A DNA stretch of 64,000 nucleotides from an uncultured Phascolarctobacterium sp. (GTDB taxonomy: Bacteria; Bacillota; Negativicutes; Acidaminococcales; Acidaminococcaceae). The notes beneath the pieces were generated by a model. That model saw only the letters and a program-made list of their open reading frames with translations, made no database searches and was not told where the DNA came from. Of this stretch, positions 1 to 8,014 are shown one piece after another. The position numbers were made by a program, and so were the translations under genes. Positions within the stretch are counted from its first letter, which is position 1. Each line of letters opens with the position of its first letter. The DNA lies in the NCBI GenBank assembly GCA_949299135.1, contig CASFZG010000007.1:1-64000 (forward strand), given 5' to 3'.

Positions 1-1
1 C

Positions 2-1015
2 GGCGCTGTTTACAGCCCGGCTCTGACCGACTTCATCTACATGGTAAAGAACACTTCCAAAATGTTCATTACCGGCCCGGCAGTTGTTAAATCCGTTACT
101 GGCGAAGAAGTTACCCAGGAAGAACTCGGTGGCGCTATGACCCACAACCAGACTTCCGGTGTAGCTCACTTTGCTGCTGAAAACGACGAAGACTGCATCA
201 AACAAATCCGTTATCTGTTAAGCTTCCTCCCGTCCAACAACATGGAAGGCGCTCCGATTATTGAAACCGGCGACTCCCCGACCCGTACGGACGAAGCTCT
301 GAACACTTTGATTCCTGATAACTCCAACCATCCTTATGATATGAAAGATGTTATCAGAAGCATCGTTGATAACGGCGAATTCTATGAAAACCAGCAATAC
401 TACGCTCAGAACATCATTACCTGCTTCGCTCGTATGGATGGCCAGACCGTAGGTATTATTGCTAACCAGCCGAAAGTAATGGCAGGTTGCCTTGACATCA
501 ATGCATCTGACAAATCTTCCCGCTTCATTCGCTTCTGCGACGCTTTCAACATTCCTCTGTTGAACCTGGTTGACGTACCGGGCTTCCTGCCGGGCACCAA
601 CCAAGAATATGGCGGCATTATCCGTCACGGCGCTAAGATGCTCTATGCATACTCTGAAGCAACCGTTCCTAAAATCACTTTGATTACCCGTAAAGCTTAC
701 GGCGGTTCTTACCTCGCAATGTGCTCTCAGGAACTTGGTGCTGACCAGGTTATCGCTTGGCCGACTGCTGAAATCGCAGTTATGGGCCCTGCCGGTGCAG
801 CTAACATCATCTTCCGTAAAGATCCTGATGTTGAAGCTAAAACCGCTGAATACATTGACAACTTTGCAACCCCGTATCAGGCTGCAAAACGTGGCATGGT
901 TGATATCGTAATTCAACCGAAAGATTCCCGCCCGACCATCATCAATGCACTGCAGATGCTGGAATCCAAACGTGAAAGCCGTCCGGCTAAGAAACACGGT
1001 AACATTCCGCTCTAA
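2..1015 (+). CDS. mmdA: Methylmalonyl-CoA decarboxylase alpha subunit (carboxyltransferase), 5' truncated by window edge
   Basis: This is the carboxyltransferase subunit of the sodium-translocating methylmalonyl-CoA decarboxylase. It moves the carboxyl group of (S)-methylmalonyl-CoA to the biotin carrier, giving propionyl-CoA. The frame is open from base 2, so the start lies outside the window; the 337 codons seen are the C-terminal two thirds of a family usually near 510 residues. The crotonase-like carboxyltransferase fold shows in [33 protein letters not shown] and the oxyanion stretch [11 protein letters not shown]. The closely related glutaconyl-CoA decarboxylase alpha subunit is the main alternative; the neighbouring dicarboxylate carriers and CoA transferase favour methylmalonyl-CoA. 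It is followed after 22 bp by the delta-type subunit gene and is clearly in one operon with the genes down to 3296. Confidence 0.9.
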   Translation, partial: GAVYSPALTDFIYMVKNTSKMFITGPAVVKSVTGEEVTQEELGGAMTHNQTSGVAHFAAENDEDCIKQIRYLLSFLPSNNMEGAPIIETGDSPTRTDEALNTLIPDNSNHPYDMKDVIRSIVDNGEFYENQQYYAQNIITCFARMDGQTVGIIANQPKVMAGCLDINASDKSSRFIRFCDAFNIPLLNLVDVPGFLPGTNQEYGGIIRHGAKMLYAYSEATVPKITLITRKAYGGSYLAMCSQELGADQVIAWPTAEIAVMGPAGAANIIFRKDPDVEAKTAEYIDNFATPYQAAKRGMVDIVIQPKDSRPTIINALQMLESKRESRPAKKHGNIPL

Positions 1016-1037
1016 TGCATAGAAAGGGGAAATCGTA

Positions 1038-1340
1038 ATGGGATTTTTTGGATTATTTGGTAGCAGCAAGAAGAAAGAAGCTCCGAAAGCTGCTCCCGCT
1101 CCGGCTCCTGTAGCTGCAGCAGCTCCTGCAGTTCCTGCCGGTACTCCCCCCGAAGTAATTGCAGCTATCAGCGGTGCAATCGGCATGGTTATGAACGACG
1201 ATGAAATGATTGCAGCAATGGCAGCAGCTATCCAGCATGCTGGCGGCGGCGTAGCTGTAGTACGTATCAAAAAACCGAGTACGCTTTGGGCTCAGACTGG
1301 CCGCTTGTCTTTGATGAACAAAAGACAGGAATGCTATTAA
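1038..1340 (+). CDS. Decarboxylase delta/epsilon-type small subunit lacking a membrane anchor
   Basis: This 100-residue protein has a short basic N-terminus (GSSKKKEAPK), an Ala/Pro linker (about residues 18-36) and a C-terminal segment beginning PPEVIAAISGAIG and rich in Met and Ala, ending in a basic tail. That tail is typical of the delta (OadG/MmdD) and epsilon (MmdE) subunits, which tie the carboxyltransferase to the membrane beta subunit. Delta subunits normally start with one membrane helix; none is present here, so this is more like MmdE or an anchor-less MmdD. The missing helix may be supplied by the 41-residue peptide at 3171. The start ATG follows an AGGGGA ribosome site by 9 bp. 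I leave the symbol open because mmdD and mmdE both fit in part. Confidence 0.75.
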   Translation: MGFFGLFGSSKKKEAPKAAPAPAPVAAAAPAVPAGTPPEVIAAISGAIGMVMNDDEMIAAMAAAIQHAGGGVAVVRIKKPSTLWAQTGRLSLMNKRQECY

Positions 1341-1355
1341 TTTTTAGTTTTGACT

Positions 1356-1380
1356 GCGGCAGGTTCTCATTGCCTGCCGC
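1356..1380 (+). promoter_or_regulatory. Intercistronic hairpin between delta-type and biotin-carrier genes
   Basis: GCGGCAGG (1356-1363) pairs with CCTGCCGC (1373-1380) around a 9-nt loop. The bases that follow are A-rich rather than a T run, so this is not a normal intrinsic terminator. An mRNA stability or processing element that sets subunit ratios is the likelier role (inference). Confidence 0.55.
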
Positions 1381-1424
1381 ACGAAAATAAAAAATTTTTA
1401 AAAATTGAAATGGAGGAATTTCAA

Positions 1425-1844
1425 ATGAGAAAATTCAAAGTTAACGTTAATGGTGTAGCTTACACTGTTGAAGTTGCAGAAGAAGGCGTTGTAGCAGCTC
1501 CGGTTGCAGCAGCTCCGGCTCCTGCAGCAGCTCCCGCTCCGGCTCCGGTAGCAGCTCCTGCTCCGGCTCCCGCAGCAGCTCCGGCTCCCGCTCCGGCAGC
1601 AGCTCCTGCTCCGGCAGCAGTAGCAGCTGGTGACACCCCGCTTACCGCTCCGATGCCTGGTAAAGTAAGCAAAATCGTAGCTAAAGCTGGCGACGCTGTT
1701 AAAAAAGGCGACGTAGTTCTTATGCTCGAAGCTATGAAAATGCAGAACGAAATTGCTGCACCTGTTGACGGCACCGTTAAATCCATCAACGTAGACGTTA
1801 ACGAAAACGTAAAACCTGGCCAGATCATGGCAGTTATCGGCTAA
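1425..1844 (+). CDS. mmdC: Methylmalonyl-CoA decarboxylase gamma subunit, biotin carrier protein
   Basis: This 139-residue biotin carrier has three parts: an N-terminal beta segment (residues 1-20), a long Ala/Pro hinge (about 24-68) and a C-terminal biotinyl domain (about 70-139). Lys105 in the motif EAMKM is the biotinylation site. It accepts the carboxyl group from the alpha subunit and delivers it to the membrane beta subunit, where decarboxylation drives Na+ export. The ATG at 1425 is chosen because it follows GGAGG by 8 bp; an upstream in-frame extension has no ribosome site. The hinge is coded by many near-identical GCAGCTCC/GCTCCG units, so its length could vary between strains. The nearby hairpins at 1356 and 1873 isolate it within the operon. 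Confidence 0.93.
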   Translation: MRKFKVNVNGVAYTVEVAEEGVVAAPVAAAPAPAAAPAPAPVAAPAPAPAAAPAPAPAAAPAPAAVAAGDTPLTAPMPGKVSKIVAKAGDAVKKGDVVLMLEAMKMQNEIAAPVDGTVKSINVDVNENVKPGQIMAVIG

Positions 1845-1872
1845 TTTCCTTCAATTCTTCAAACATAATAGC

Positions 1873-1896
1873 GTGCCGGCAGTTAGCTACCGGCAC
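1873..1896 (+). promoter_or_regulatory. Intercistronic hairpin between biotin-carrier and beta-subunit genes
   Basis: GTGCCGG (1873-1879) pairs with CCGGCAC (1890-1896) around a 10-nt loop. It has no T run, so it is probably an RNA processing or stability hairpin rather than a terminator. Confidence 0.5.
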
Positions 1897-1946
1897 TGCT
1901 ATCAGATGAATTTATAGGAAAGCAATTGAATATTGGAGGTTTAAGA

Positions 1947-3107
1947 ATGGATTCTTTACTCGTACAATACCCTTATCTTGAAGAACTCCTGAAGGGTATT
2001 CTTGGTCTTCACTATACTCATATTATTATGTGGATCATCGGCGGCATCCTGATCTGGCTCGCAGTTAAATACGACTACGAACCTGCTCTGTTGCTTCCTA
2101 TCGGCTTCGGTGCTATCCTGGCTAACATTCCGCATTCTTCTGCAGTATCCACTGAACCGGGTGCTGAAGGTTTCTTGATCACCCTGTACAATGCAGGTAT
2201 CGCAAACGAACTGTTCCCTGTACTTATCTTCGTTGCTATCGGCGCAATGTGCGACTTCGCTCCGTTGATTCGCCGTCCGTCCGTAATGCTGTTCGCAGCA
2301 GCTGCACAGTTCGGTATTTTTGCTACCGCTATCGGCGCTACCTTCCTGGGCTTCTCCTTCCCGCATGCTTCCTCTATCGGTATCATCGGCGCAGCTGACG
2401 GCCCGACTACCATTTATGTAGCAAGCCGTTATGCAGTAGAACTGCTTGGACCTCTGTCCGTAGCTGCATACTGCTACATGTCTTTGGTACCAGTTATCCA
2501 ACCGCCTGTTATCAAAGCTGTTACCACTAAAAACGAACGTTCCATTCGCATGGGCTTCGAAAACGAAGAACCTGTATCCGACACCACTAAATTCTTGTTC
2601 CCGATCATGATCGTTATCGTAGCAGGCGTTGTATCTCCTCTGTCTGTTGCTCTTATCGGTGCTCTTATGTTCGGTAACGTTCTTAAAGAATCCGGTGTTG
2701 TTGACAACCTGTCCAACTGCGCTCAGAACGAACTGTCCAACCTGGTAACCCTCGTACTTGGTATTACCATCGGCGGCACCATGACTGCTGAACGTTTCCT
2801 GAACTTCCAGGTACTTCTCATCATGGCTCTCGGCGCTGTTGCATTCGTATTCGATACCGTTGGTGGCGTAATCTTCGCTAAACTGCTCAACATGTTCAGT
2901 GCTAAGAAGATCAACCCGATGATCGGTGCTTGCGGCATTTCCGCATTCCCGATGTCCGGCCGTGTAATCGCTAAAATGGCTTTGAAAGAAGACCCGACTA
3001 ACTTCATCATCCAACATGCTATCGGCGTAAACGTTGCTGGTCAGGTTGCATCCGTAGTAGCAGGTGGTCTGGTTCTTGCTATGATTCCTGCTCTGGAAAA
3101 AATGTAA
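1947..3107 (+). CDS. mmdB: Methylmalonyl-CoA decarboxylase beta subunit, sodium-pumping membrane protein
   Basis: This 386-residue polytopic membrane protein of the OadB/MmdB/GcdB family decarboxylates carboxybiotin and couples it to outward Na+ transport. The family signature GIIGAADGPT contains the conserved ion-coupling Asp (Asp151 here), and the second inverted half carries GACGISAFPMSGR. Hydrophobic helices cover most of the length. The ATG at 1947 is preceded by GGAGG at a normal distance; an upstream TTG (1926) in frame has none. With the alpha and gamma subunits it forms the energy-conserving core of succinate fermentation. Codon use is strongly biased (few synonymous codons, runs of GTA, CGT and CTG), as expected for a very abundant protein. 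Confidence 0.93.
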   Translation: MDSLLVQYPYLEELLKGILGLHYTHIIMWIIGGILIWLAVKYDYEPALLLPIGFGAILANIPHSSAVSTEPGAEGFLITLYNAGIANELFPVLIFVAIGAMCDFAPLIRRPSVMLFAAAAQFGIFATAIGATFLGFSFPHASSIGIIGAADGPTTIYVASRYAVELLGPLSVAAYCYMSLVPVIQPPVIKAVTTKNERSIRMGFENEEPVSDTTKFLFPIMIVIVAGVVSPLSVALIGALMFGNVLKESGVVDNLSNCAQNELSNLVTLVLGITIGGTMTAERFLNFQVLLIMALGAVAFVFDTVGGVIFAKLLNMFSAKKINPMIGACGISAFPMSGRVIAKMALKEDPTNFIIQHAIGVNVAGQVASVVAGGLVLAMIPALEKM

Positions 3108-3170
3108 TCTGTAACTTGTAACTTTACTTATTAGCGTGCTTTCCACTGGAAATTTTTTGGAGGTGTAAAA

Positions 3171-3296
3171 ATGGGAGCAACTGAAAAAGCTGTTATTATG
3201 ATGGCTGTAGCTCTGCCGACCATGTTTATCGTTATTGGACTTTTCGTTGGTTTAACGAAATTGCTCCATAAATCTTTCCCGGCAGAAGAAGATTAA
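3171..3296 (+). CDS. 41-residue single-helix membrane peptide, candidate detached delta-subunit anchor
   Basis: This small gene has a strong ribosome site (GGAGGTG 8 bp before ATG) and the same codon style as its neighbours. The peptide starts MGATEKAVIMM, has one membrane helix (about residues 8-28, AVALPTMFIVIGLFVGLTKL) and ends in a short charged tail (LLHKSFPAEED). This resembles the N-terminal anchor of OadG/MmdD subunits, whose soluble tail is coded separately at 1038. Its position directly after the beta gene fits an accessory subunit of the complex. The function is inferred from size, topology and context; no catalytic motif is present. Confidence 0.7.
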   Translation: MGATEKAVIMMAVALPTMFIVIGLFVGLTKLLHKSFPAEED

Positions 3297-3353
3297 TTTA
3301 AAACCTGTGACTGAAGGTTAAATCAGTTATTAACTAATTTATAAGCGAAAGCA

Positions 3354-3416
3354 CCGGGTAGGGGAGACCTTACCCGGCGCCGGAGCTTAAAAGCCGTCAA
3401 GTAAATACTTAACGGC
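3354..3416 (+). promoter_or_regulatory. Two successive hairpins between decarboxylase operon and first carrier gene
   Basis: Hairpin one pairs CCGGGTA (3354-3360) with TACCCGG (3371-3377). Hairpin two pairs GCCGTCAAGT with ACTTAACGGC (3393-3416, one mismatch) and is followed by a T-rich stretch at 3421-3430. The second may be a leaky terminator separating the decarboxylase operon from the carriers. Confidence 0.45.
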
Positions 3417-3470
3417 ATTATTATGTTTTTAGCTCTTTTGGGCTAATTTATGAAGATTGGAGTGACGAAA

Positions 3471-4817
3471 TTGGATATTTCACTTCCTGCATTAATGTCC
3501 ATCCTCGCATTAGTTATTCTTGTAGGTATTTCCTGCGTGAATGAGGATCTTAACGTAGGCTTCCTTGGTATTGCATTCGGCATTATCGTAGGCGGCATCT
3601 TCGGCGATACGACGGCAGCAAAAATTATGAATGCCTTCCCGCTGAGCCTGTTTATGATTTTGGTTGGTGTAACCTTCCTTTTTGGTATGGCACAGACCAA
3701 CGGCACCATGGAAAAACTCACTGCTTATTCCATCCGTGTCTGCAAAGGTAACACTGCTTTAATTCCTATCATTATCTTTTTACTTTCCGACTTCTTGACT
3801 ACTATCGGACCTGGCAACATTGCAGGCTGCGCTTTGATGGCCCCTGTTGCTATGGCAATTGCAGGCAAAGTTAGAATGCCTGCATTCCTGATGACCCTGC
3901 TTGTTGTAGGTGCCTGCAACGCGGCTGCATTCTCTCCGTTTGCACCGACCGGCATCATCTCCAACGGCATCATCGCTAAAGTAGCTCCTGAACTCGGTAT
4001 CCCGGCTACTGACCTTGACGCACTTGCATGGATGGTATACTTCAAATCCACCATTGCTCAGGGCTTCGTAACCGTAGTAGGCTTCCTGGTAATGGGCGGT
4101 GCTAAATGGCTGAAAGAACAGAAAGGTGCTTCTCTGGATATCGACGAACTGGCTCCGAAACCGGAACCGTTCAACGCTGCACAGAGCACCACTCTTGCTA
4201 TCGTAGCTATTCTGGTTCTTTTGGTAGTTGTTCCTGGCCTGCCTGGTATTAAAGGTACCCTGCCGAAAATGCTTACCAATATGCTTTCTAACGTAGGATC
4301 TATTTCCTTCGTACTTTCTATTGTTCTTATGCTCACCGGTTATGGTGACTCCAAGGCTGCTGTTAAAGTAATGCCCTGGTCCGTTATCATGATGGTTTGC
4401 GGTGTATCCGTATTGATCGACGTTATGGATAAATCCGGTGGTCTTAACTTCCTTGTACAGATTATGTCTTCTGTAGCAGGCCCGACCACTATCTGCTTCT
4501 GGGCAGCCTTTGTTCCGGCAGTTCTGTCTGCATACTCCAGCTCCTCTGGCGTAATCATGCCGATGTTCCTGCCGATGACTCCTGGTTTGGTAGAATTGAC
4601 TGGTGGCGATGCTATCTCCATCATCTCTGCTATCAACGTAGGTTCCCACCTGGTAGATACTTCTCCGCTTTCCACTTTGGGCGCTCTGTGTATTGCAGCT
4701 GCTCCTGAATATGAAGATAAAGGCGTTCTGTTCCGTAAACTTTTGATTTGGGGTCTTTCCATGTCCATCGTTTCCGGTATCGTATGCTTTGTATTCTTCG
4801 GTGTGCTTGGTCTGTAA
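3471..4817 (+). CDS. Dicarboxylate carrier, MatC/SLC13-like permease, tandem copy 1
   Basis: This is a 448-residue multi-helix permease of the ArsB/NhaD superfamily. Its N-terminal part is like the dicarboxylate carrier MatC N-terminal family, with conserved stretches such as SCVNEDLNVGFLGIAFG and TIGPGNIAGCALMAPV. The start is read as TTG at 3471 (GGAGTG 6 bp upstream), because both downstream copies begin MDISLPAL at exactly this point; an in-frame ATG at 3450 would add seven unmatched residues. The neighbours (methylmalonyl-CoA decarboxylase and CoA transferase) suggest a C4-dicarboxylate such as succinate as substrate (inference). This copy is the most divergent of the three, for example IFLLSDFLTT where the others have IYVL-TFVTT. 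Confidence 0.8.
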   Translation: MDISLPALMSILALVILVGISCVNEDLNVGFLGIAFGIIVGGIFGDTTAAKIMNAFPLSLFMILVGVTFLFGMAQTNGTMEKLTAYSIRVCKGNTALIPIIIFLLSDFLTTIGPGNIAGCALMAPVAMAIAGKVRMPAFLMTLLVVGACNAAAFSPFAPTGIISNGIIAKVAPELGIPATDLDALAWMVYFKSTIAQGFVTVVGFLVMGGAKWLKEQKGASLDIDELAPKPEPFNAAQSTTLAIVAILVLLVVVPGLPGIKGTLPKMLTNMLSNVGSISFVLSIVLMLTGYGDSKAAVKVMPWSVIMMVCGVSVLIDVMDKSGGLNFLVQIMSSVAGPTTICFWAAFVPAVLSAYSSSSGVIMPMFLPMTPGLVELTGGDAISIISAINVGSHLVDTSPLSTLGALCIAAAPEYEDKGVLFRKLLIWGLSMSIVSGIVCFVFFGVLGL

Positions 4818-4949
4818 AAAGTACAAGAACTAATCGGCTATTTTCGAAACAATCTTTAAATAGTCCTAAATACGAATGGTATTATCGCAAAGTGAAATCA
4901 TCCGATTTCAAGCCCCAGCTATTTATCACAAATAGGAGGGACCAAACAA

Positions 4950-6296
4950 ATGGATATTTCACTTCCTGCATTAATGTCAATTCTTGCATTAGTTATTCTG
5001 GTAGGTATTTCCTGCGTTAATGAAGATCTCAACGTAGGTTTCCTCGGTATCGCATTCGGTATTATTGTCGGCGGTATTTTCTCTGACATTACCGCTGCAA
5101 AAATTATGAACGCTTTCCCGCTGAGCCTGTTCATGATTCTGGTAGGCGTAACTTTCCTTTTTGGTATGGCGCAGACCAACGGCACCATGGAAAAGCTGAC
5201 TGCTTATTCCGTACGTGCCTGCAAAGGTAACACCGCACTTGTTCCTTTGATCATTTATGTGCTGACTACCTTTGTTACCACCATCGGCCCTGGCAACATT
5301 GCCGGCTGCGCTCTGATGGCTCCGGTTTCTATGGCTATTGCTTCTAAAGTAAAAATGCCTGCATTCCTGATGACCCTGCTTGTTGTAGGTGCTGCTAACG
5401 GTGCTGCATTCTCTCCGTTTGCTCCTACCGGCATTATCTCCAACGGCATCATCGCTAAATGCGCTCCGGAACTTGGTATTCCTGCTGATTACCTCTCCAC
5501 TCTGGCTTGGAAAATTCACTTCAACTCCACTATTGCACAAGGTTTCGTTAACGTTGGCGGCTTCTTTGTAATGGGTGGTTTGAAATGGATGCGTGAACAG
5601 CGTGGCGCTGCTCTCAACATCGACGAACTGGCTCCGAAACCGGAACCGTTCAACGCTGCTCAGAAAACCACTTTGCTCATGGTAGCAATCCTGATTCTCT
5701 TAGTAGTAGTTCCTGGCCTGCCTGGTATGAAAGGTATGTTCCCGAAACCGATGCTGAACATGCTCTCTAACGTAGGTTCTGTTTCCTTCGTTCTTTCTAT
5801 CGTACTTATGCTCACCGGTTATGGTGATTCCAAAGCTGCTGTTAAAGTAATGCCTTGGGGCGTTATCATGATGGTTTGCGGCGTATCCGTACTTATCGAC
5901 GTAATGGATAAAGCTGGCGGCCTGAACTTCCTCGTTGAAATCATGGCTTCCGTAGCTGGCCCGACCACCATCTGCTTCTGGACCGCATTTGTACCGGCTG
6001 TAATTTCCGCTTACTCCTCCAGCTCTGGTGTAGTAATGCCGATGTTCCTGCCGATGACCCCTGGTCTGGTAGAATTGACCGGCGGCGACCCGATTGCTAT
6101 TATTTCCGCAATCGACGTTGGCTCCCACCTGGTAGATACTTCCCCGCTGTCCACTCTGGGCGCGCTGTGCATTGCATCTGCCGGTGAAGAAGAAGACAAA
6201 GGCGTTCTGTTCCGTAAACTTTTGATTTGGGGCCTCTCCATGTCCATCGTTTCCGGTATCGTTTGCTACGTATTCTTCGGCATCCTTGGCTTCTAA
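4950..6296 (+). CDS. Dicarboxylate carrier, MatC/SLC13-like permease, tandem copy 2
   Basis: The second copy of the carrier is also 448 residues and starts at ATG 4950 after TAGGAGGG. Most of its length is identical to copy 3, including the cytoplasmic loop LAPKPEPFNAAQKTT and the C-terminus GIVCYVFFG. The proposed role is succinate or other C4-dicarboxylate uptake. It sits 132 bp after copy 1 with its own leader, which resembles the leader of copy 3, so each copy may be transcribed or translated separately. No terminator-quality hairpin was seen between copies 1 and 2. Confidence 0.8.
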   Translation: MDISLPALMSILALVILVGISCVNEDLNVGFLGIAFGIIVGGIFSDITAAKIMNAFPLSLFMILVGVTFLFGMAQTNGTMEKLTAYSVRACKGNTALVPLIIYVLTTFVTTIGPGNIAGCALMAPVSMAIASKVKMPAFLMTLLVVGAANGAAFSPFAPTGIISNGIIAKCAPELGIPADYLSTLAWKIHFNSTIAQGFVNVGGFFVMGGLKWMREQRGAALNIDELAPKPEPFNAAQKTTLLMVAILILLVVVPGLPGMKGMFPKPMLNMLSNVGSVSFVLSIVLMLTGYGDSKAAVKVMPWGVIMMVCGVSVLIDVMDKAGGLNFLVEIMASVAGPTTICFWTAFVPAVISAYSSSSGVVMPMFLPMTPGLVELTGGDPIAIISAIDVGSHLVDTSPLSTLGALCIASAGEEEDKGVLFRKLLIWGLSMSIVSGIVCYVFFGILGF

Positions 6297-6412
6297 GAAT
6301 AAATACCGGTTATCCTGAATAACTGAAAACTTAATAGAGTGGTATATTTTGCATAGTGCAAATGTCCGATTTCCGAATTCCGTCTTATTCTATCAATAGG
6401 AGGAAACAAATT

Positions 6413-7759
6413 ATGGATATTTCACTTCCTGCATTAGTGTCCATTCTCGCGCTGGTAATCCTCGTAGGTATTTCCTGCGTAAATGAAGACTTGAACGTAG
6501 GCTTCCTCGGTATCGCATTCGGTATTATCGTTGGCGGTATCTTCTCCGATATCTCCGCAGCTAAAATTATGAACGCTTTCCCGCTGAGCCTGTTCATGAT
6601 CCTGGTCGGCGTAACCTTCCTTTTTGGTATGGCGCAGACCAACGGCACCATGGAAAAGCTGACCGCTTATTCCGTACGTGCCTGCAAAGGTAACACCGCA
6701 CTTGTTCCTTTGATTATTTATGTACTTTGCACTTTCGTTACCACCATCGGCCCTGGCAACATCGCAGGCTGCGCATTGATGGCACCTGTTTCCATGGCTA
6801 TCGCATCCAAAGTTAAAATGCCGGCATTCCTGATGACCCTGTTAGTTGTAGGTGCCTGCAACGGTGCAGCATTCTCTCCGTTTGCTCCTACCGGCATCAT
6901 CTCCAACGGCTTAATCGCTAAAATGGCAGGCGAACTCGGCCTTGCTCCGGATTATCTGAACACTTTGGCATGGAAAATTCATTTCAACTCCGAACTTGCA
7001 CAAGGCTTCGTTAACATCGGCGGCTTCTTTGTAATGGGCGGTTTGAAATGGTTGCGCGAACAGCGCGGCGCTGCTCTGGATATCGACGAACTGGCTCCGA
7101 AACCGGAACCGTTCAACGCTGCACAGAAAACCACTCTGTTGCTCGTATTCATCCTTATCCTCTTAGTAGTAGTTCCTGGCCTGCCTGGTATGAAAGGCGT
7201 ATTCCCGAAAGCTGTTACCAACATGCTCTCCAACGTAGGTTCTATCTCCTTCGTTCTTTCTATCGTACTTATGCTCACCGGTTATGGCGACTCCAAAGCT
7301 GCTGTTAAAGTAATGCCTTGGTCCGTTATCATGATGGTTTGCGGCGTATCCGTACTTATCGACGTAATGGATAAAGCAGGCGGCCTGAACTTCCTCGTAG
7401 AAGTTATGGCTTCCGTAGCTGGTCCGACTACCATCTGCTTCTGGACTGCATTTGTACCGGCTGTAATTTCTGCTTACTCCTCCAGCTCTGGTGTAGTAAT
7501 GCCGATGTTCCTGCCGATGACCCCTGGTCTGGTAGAATTGACCGGCGGCGATCCTGTAGGTATTATTTCCGCTATCGACGTTGGCTCTCACCTGGTAGAT
7601 ACATCCCCGCTGTCCACTTTGGGCGCACTGTGCATTGCATCTGCCGGTGAAGAAGAAGACAAAGGCGTTCTGTTCCGTAAACTTTTGATTTGGGGTCTTT
7701 CCATGTCGATCGTTTCCGGTATCGTTTGCTACGTATTCTTCGGCCTGCTTGGCTTCTAA
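6413..7759 (+). CDS. Dicarboxylate carrier, MatC/SLC13-like permease, tandem copy 3
   Basis: The third copy is again 448 residues from ATG 6413, which follows AGGAGG by 8 bp. An in-frame ATG at 6356 would add 19 residues (MQMSDFRIP...) absent from the other copies and is rejected. Differences from copy 2 cluster in a short window after SNGLIAK (MAGELGLAPDYLNTLAW) and in scattered conservative changes, which could tune substrate affinity. The following hairpin at 7789 probably ends the carrier transcript. Confidence 0.8.
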   Translation: MDISLPALVSILALVILVGISCVNEDLNVGFLGIAFGIIVGGIFSDISAAKIMNAFPLSLFMILVGVTFLFGMAQTNGTMEKLTAYSVRACKGNTALVPLIIYVLCTFVTTIGPGNIAGCALMAPVSMAIASKVKMPAFLMTLLVVGACNGAAFSPFAPTGIISNGLIAKMAGELGLAPDYLNTLAWKIHFNSELAQGFVNIGGFFVMGGLKWLREQRGAALDIDELAPKPEPFNAAQKTTLLLVFILILLVVVPGLPGMKGVFPKAVTNMLSNVGSISFVLSIVLMLTGYGDSKAAVKVMPWSVIMMVCGVSVLIDVMDKAGGLNFLVEVMASVAGPTTICFWTAFVPAVISAYSSSSGVVMPMFLPMTPGLVELTGGDPVGIISAIDVGSHLVDTSPLSTLGALCIASAGEEEDKGVLFRKLLIWGLSMSIVSGIVCYVFFGLLGF

Positions 7760-7788
7760 TTTAATTAGAACTGAGTTTTCGGATTTTT

Positions 7789-7813
7789 GCAGGTACGGTA
7801 TATCCGTACCTGC
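7789..7813 (+). terminator. Perfect hairpin after carrier copy 3
   Basis: GCAGGTACGG (7789-7798) pairs perfectly with CCGTACCTGC (7804-7813) around a 5-nt loop. The following stretch (ACTTTAATTAATAA) is only moderately T-rich, so termination may be partial. Confidence 0.55.
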
Positions 7814-7855
7814 ACTTTAATTAATAACTGTTAACGTAAAATTCACGTTACCGGT

Positions 7856-7884
7856 TTGCATTTTTGATGTTTTTTTGCTAAAAT
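7856..7884 (+). promoter_or_regulatory. Sigma-70-type promoter for the CoA transferase gene
   Basis: TTGCAT (7856-7861) and TAAAAT (7879-7884) are separated by exactly 17 bp. A start near 7891 would give a leader of about 120 nt before the gene. Confidence 0.55.
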
Positions 7885-8014
7885 TAATTTTGTAATATTT
7901 GATCTGTGCGGCTCTCACAGAATAAATATTGTTTGGCTGATGGGCAACGACTAAGGAGAAATCTGGATTTGTTGCTTGAATCAGAGAGTTTTGACAAACA
8001 GGAGGAAAATGATA

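Larger units (their letters stand above)
3471..7759 (+). repeat. Tandem triplication of a 1.35-kb carrier gene
   Basis: Three consecutive genes of identical coding length share long runs of identical protein and similar DNA. The leaders of copies 2 and 3 are also related: both have a TGGTAT element, a GCA-AGTG stretch, a TCCGATTTC stretch and ATAGGAGG before the start. The duplicated unit therefore included the 5' untranslated region. Long identical DNA segments make the region prone to recombination and to assembly collapse. Confidence 0.9.

Noticed and set aside
218-1270. Long minus-strand frame opposite the decarboxylase genes
   Set aside because: It is a shadow of strongly biased codon use in mmdA and the delta-type gene; no ribosome site and no recognisable protein. 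The same applies to the long minus frames at 1956-3146, 3780-4826 and 7817-9208.
1490-1630. Repetitive GCAGCTCCGGCT tract as a possible repeat element
   Set aside because: It codes for the Ala/Pro hinge of the biotin carrier, normal for this protein family.
6356-6412. N-terminal extension of carrier copy 3 (from ATG 6356)
   Set aside because: The other two copies lack it, it has no ribosome site, and the segment aligns with the untranslated leader of copy 2.
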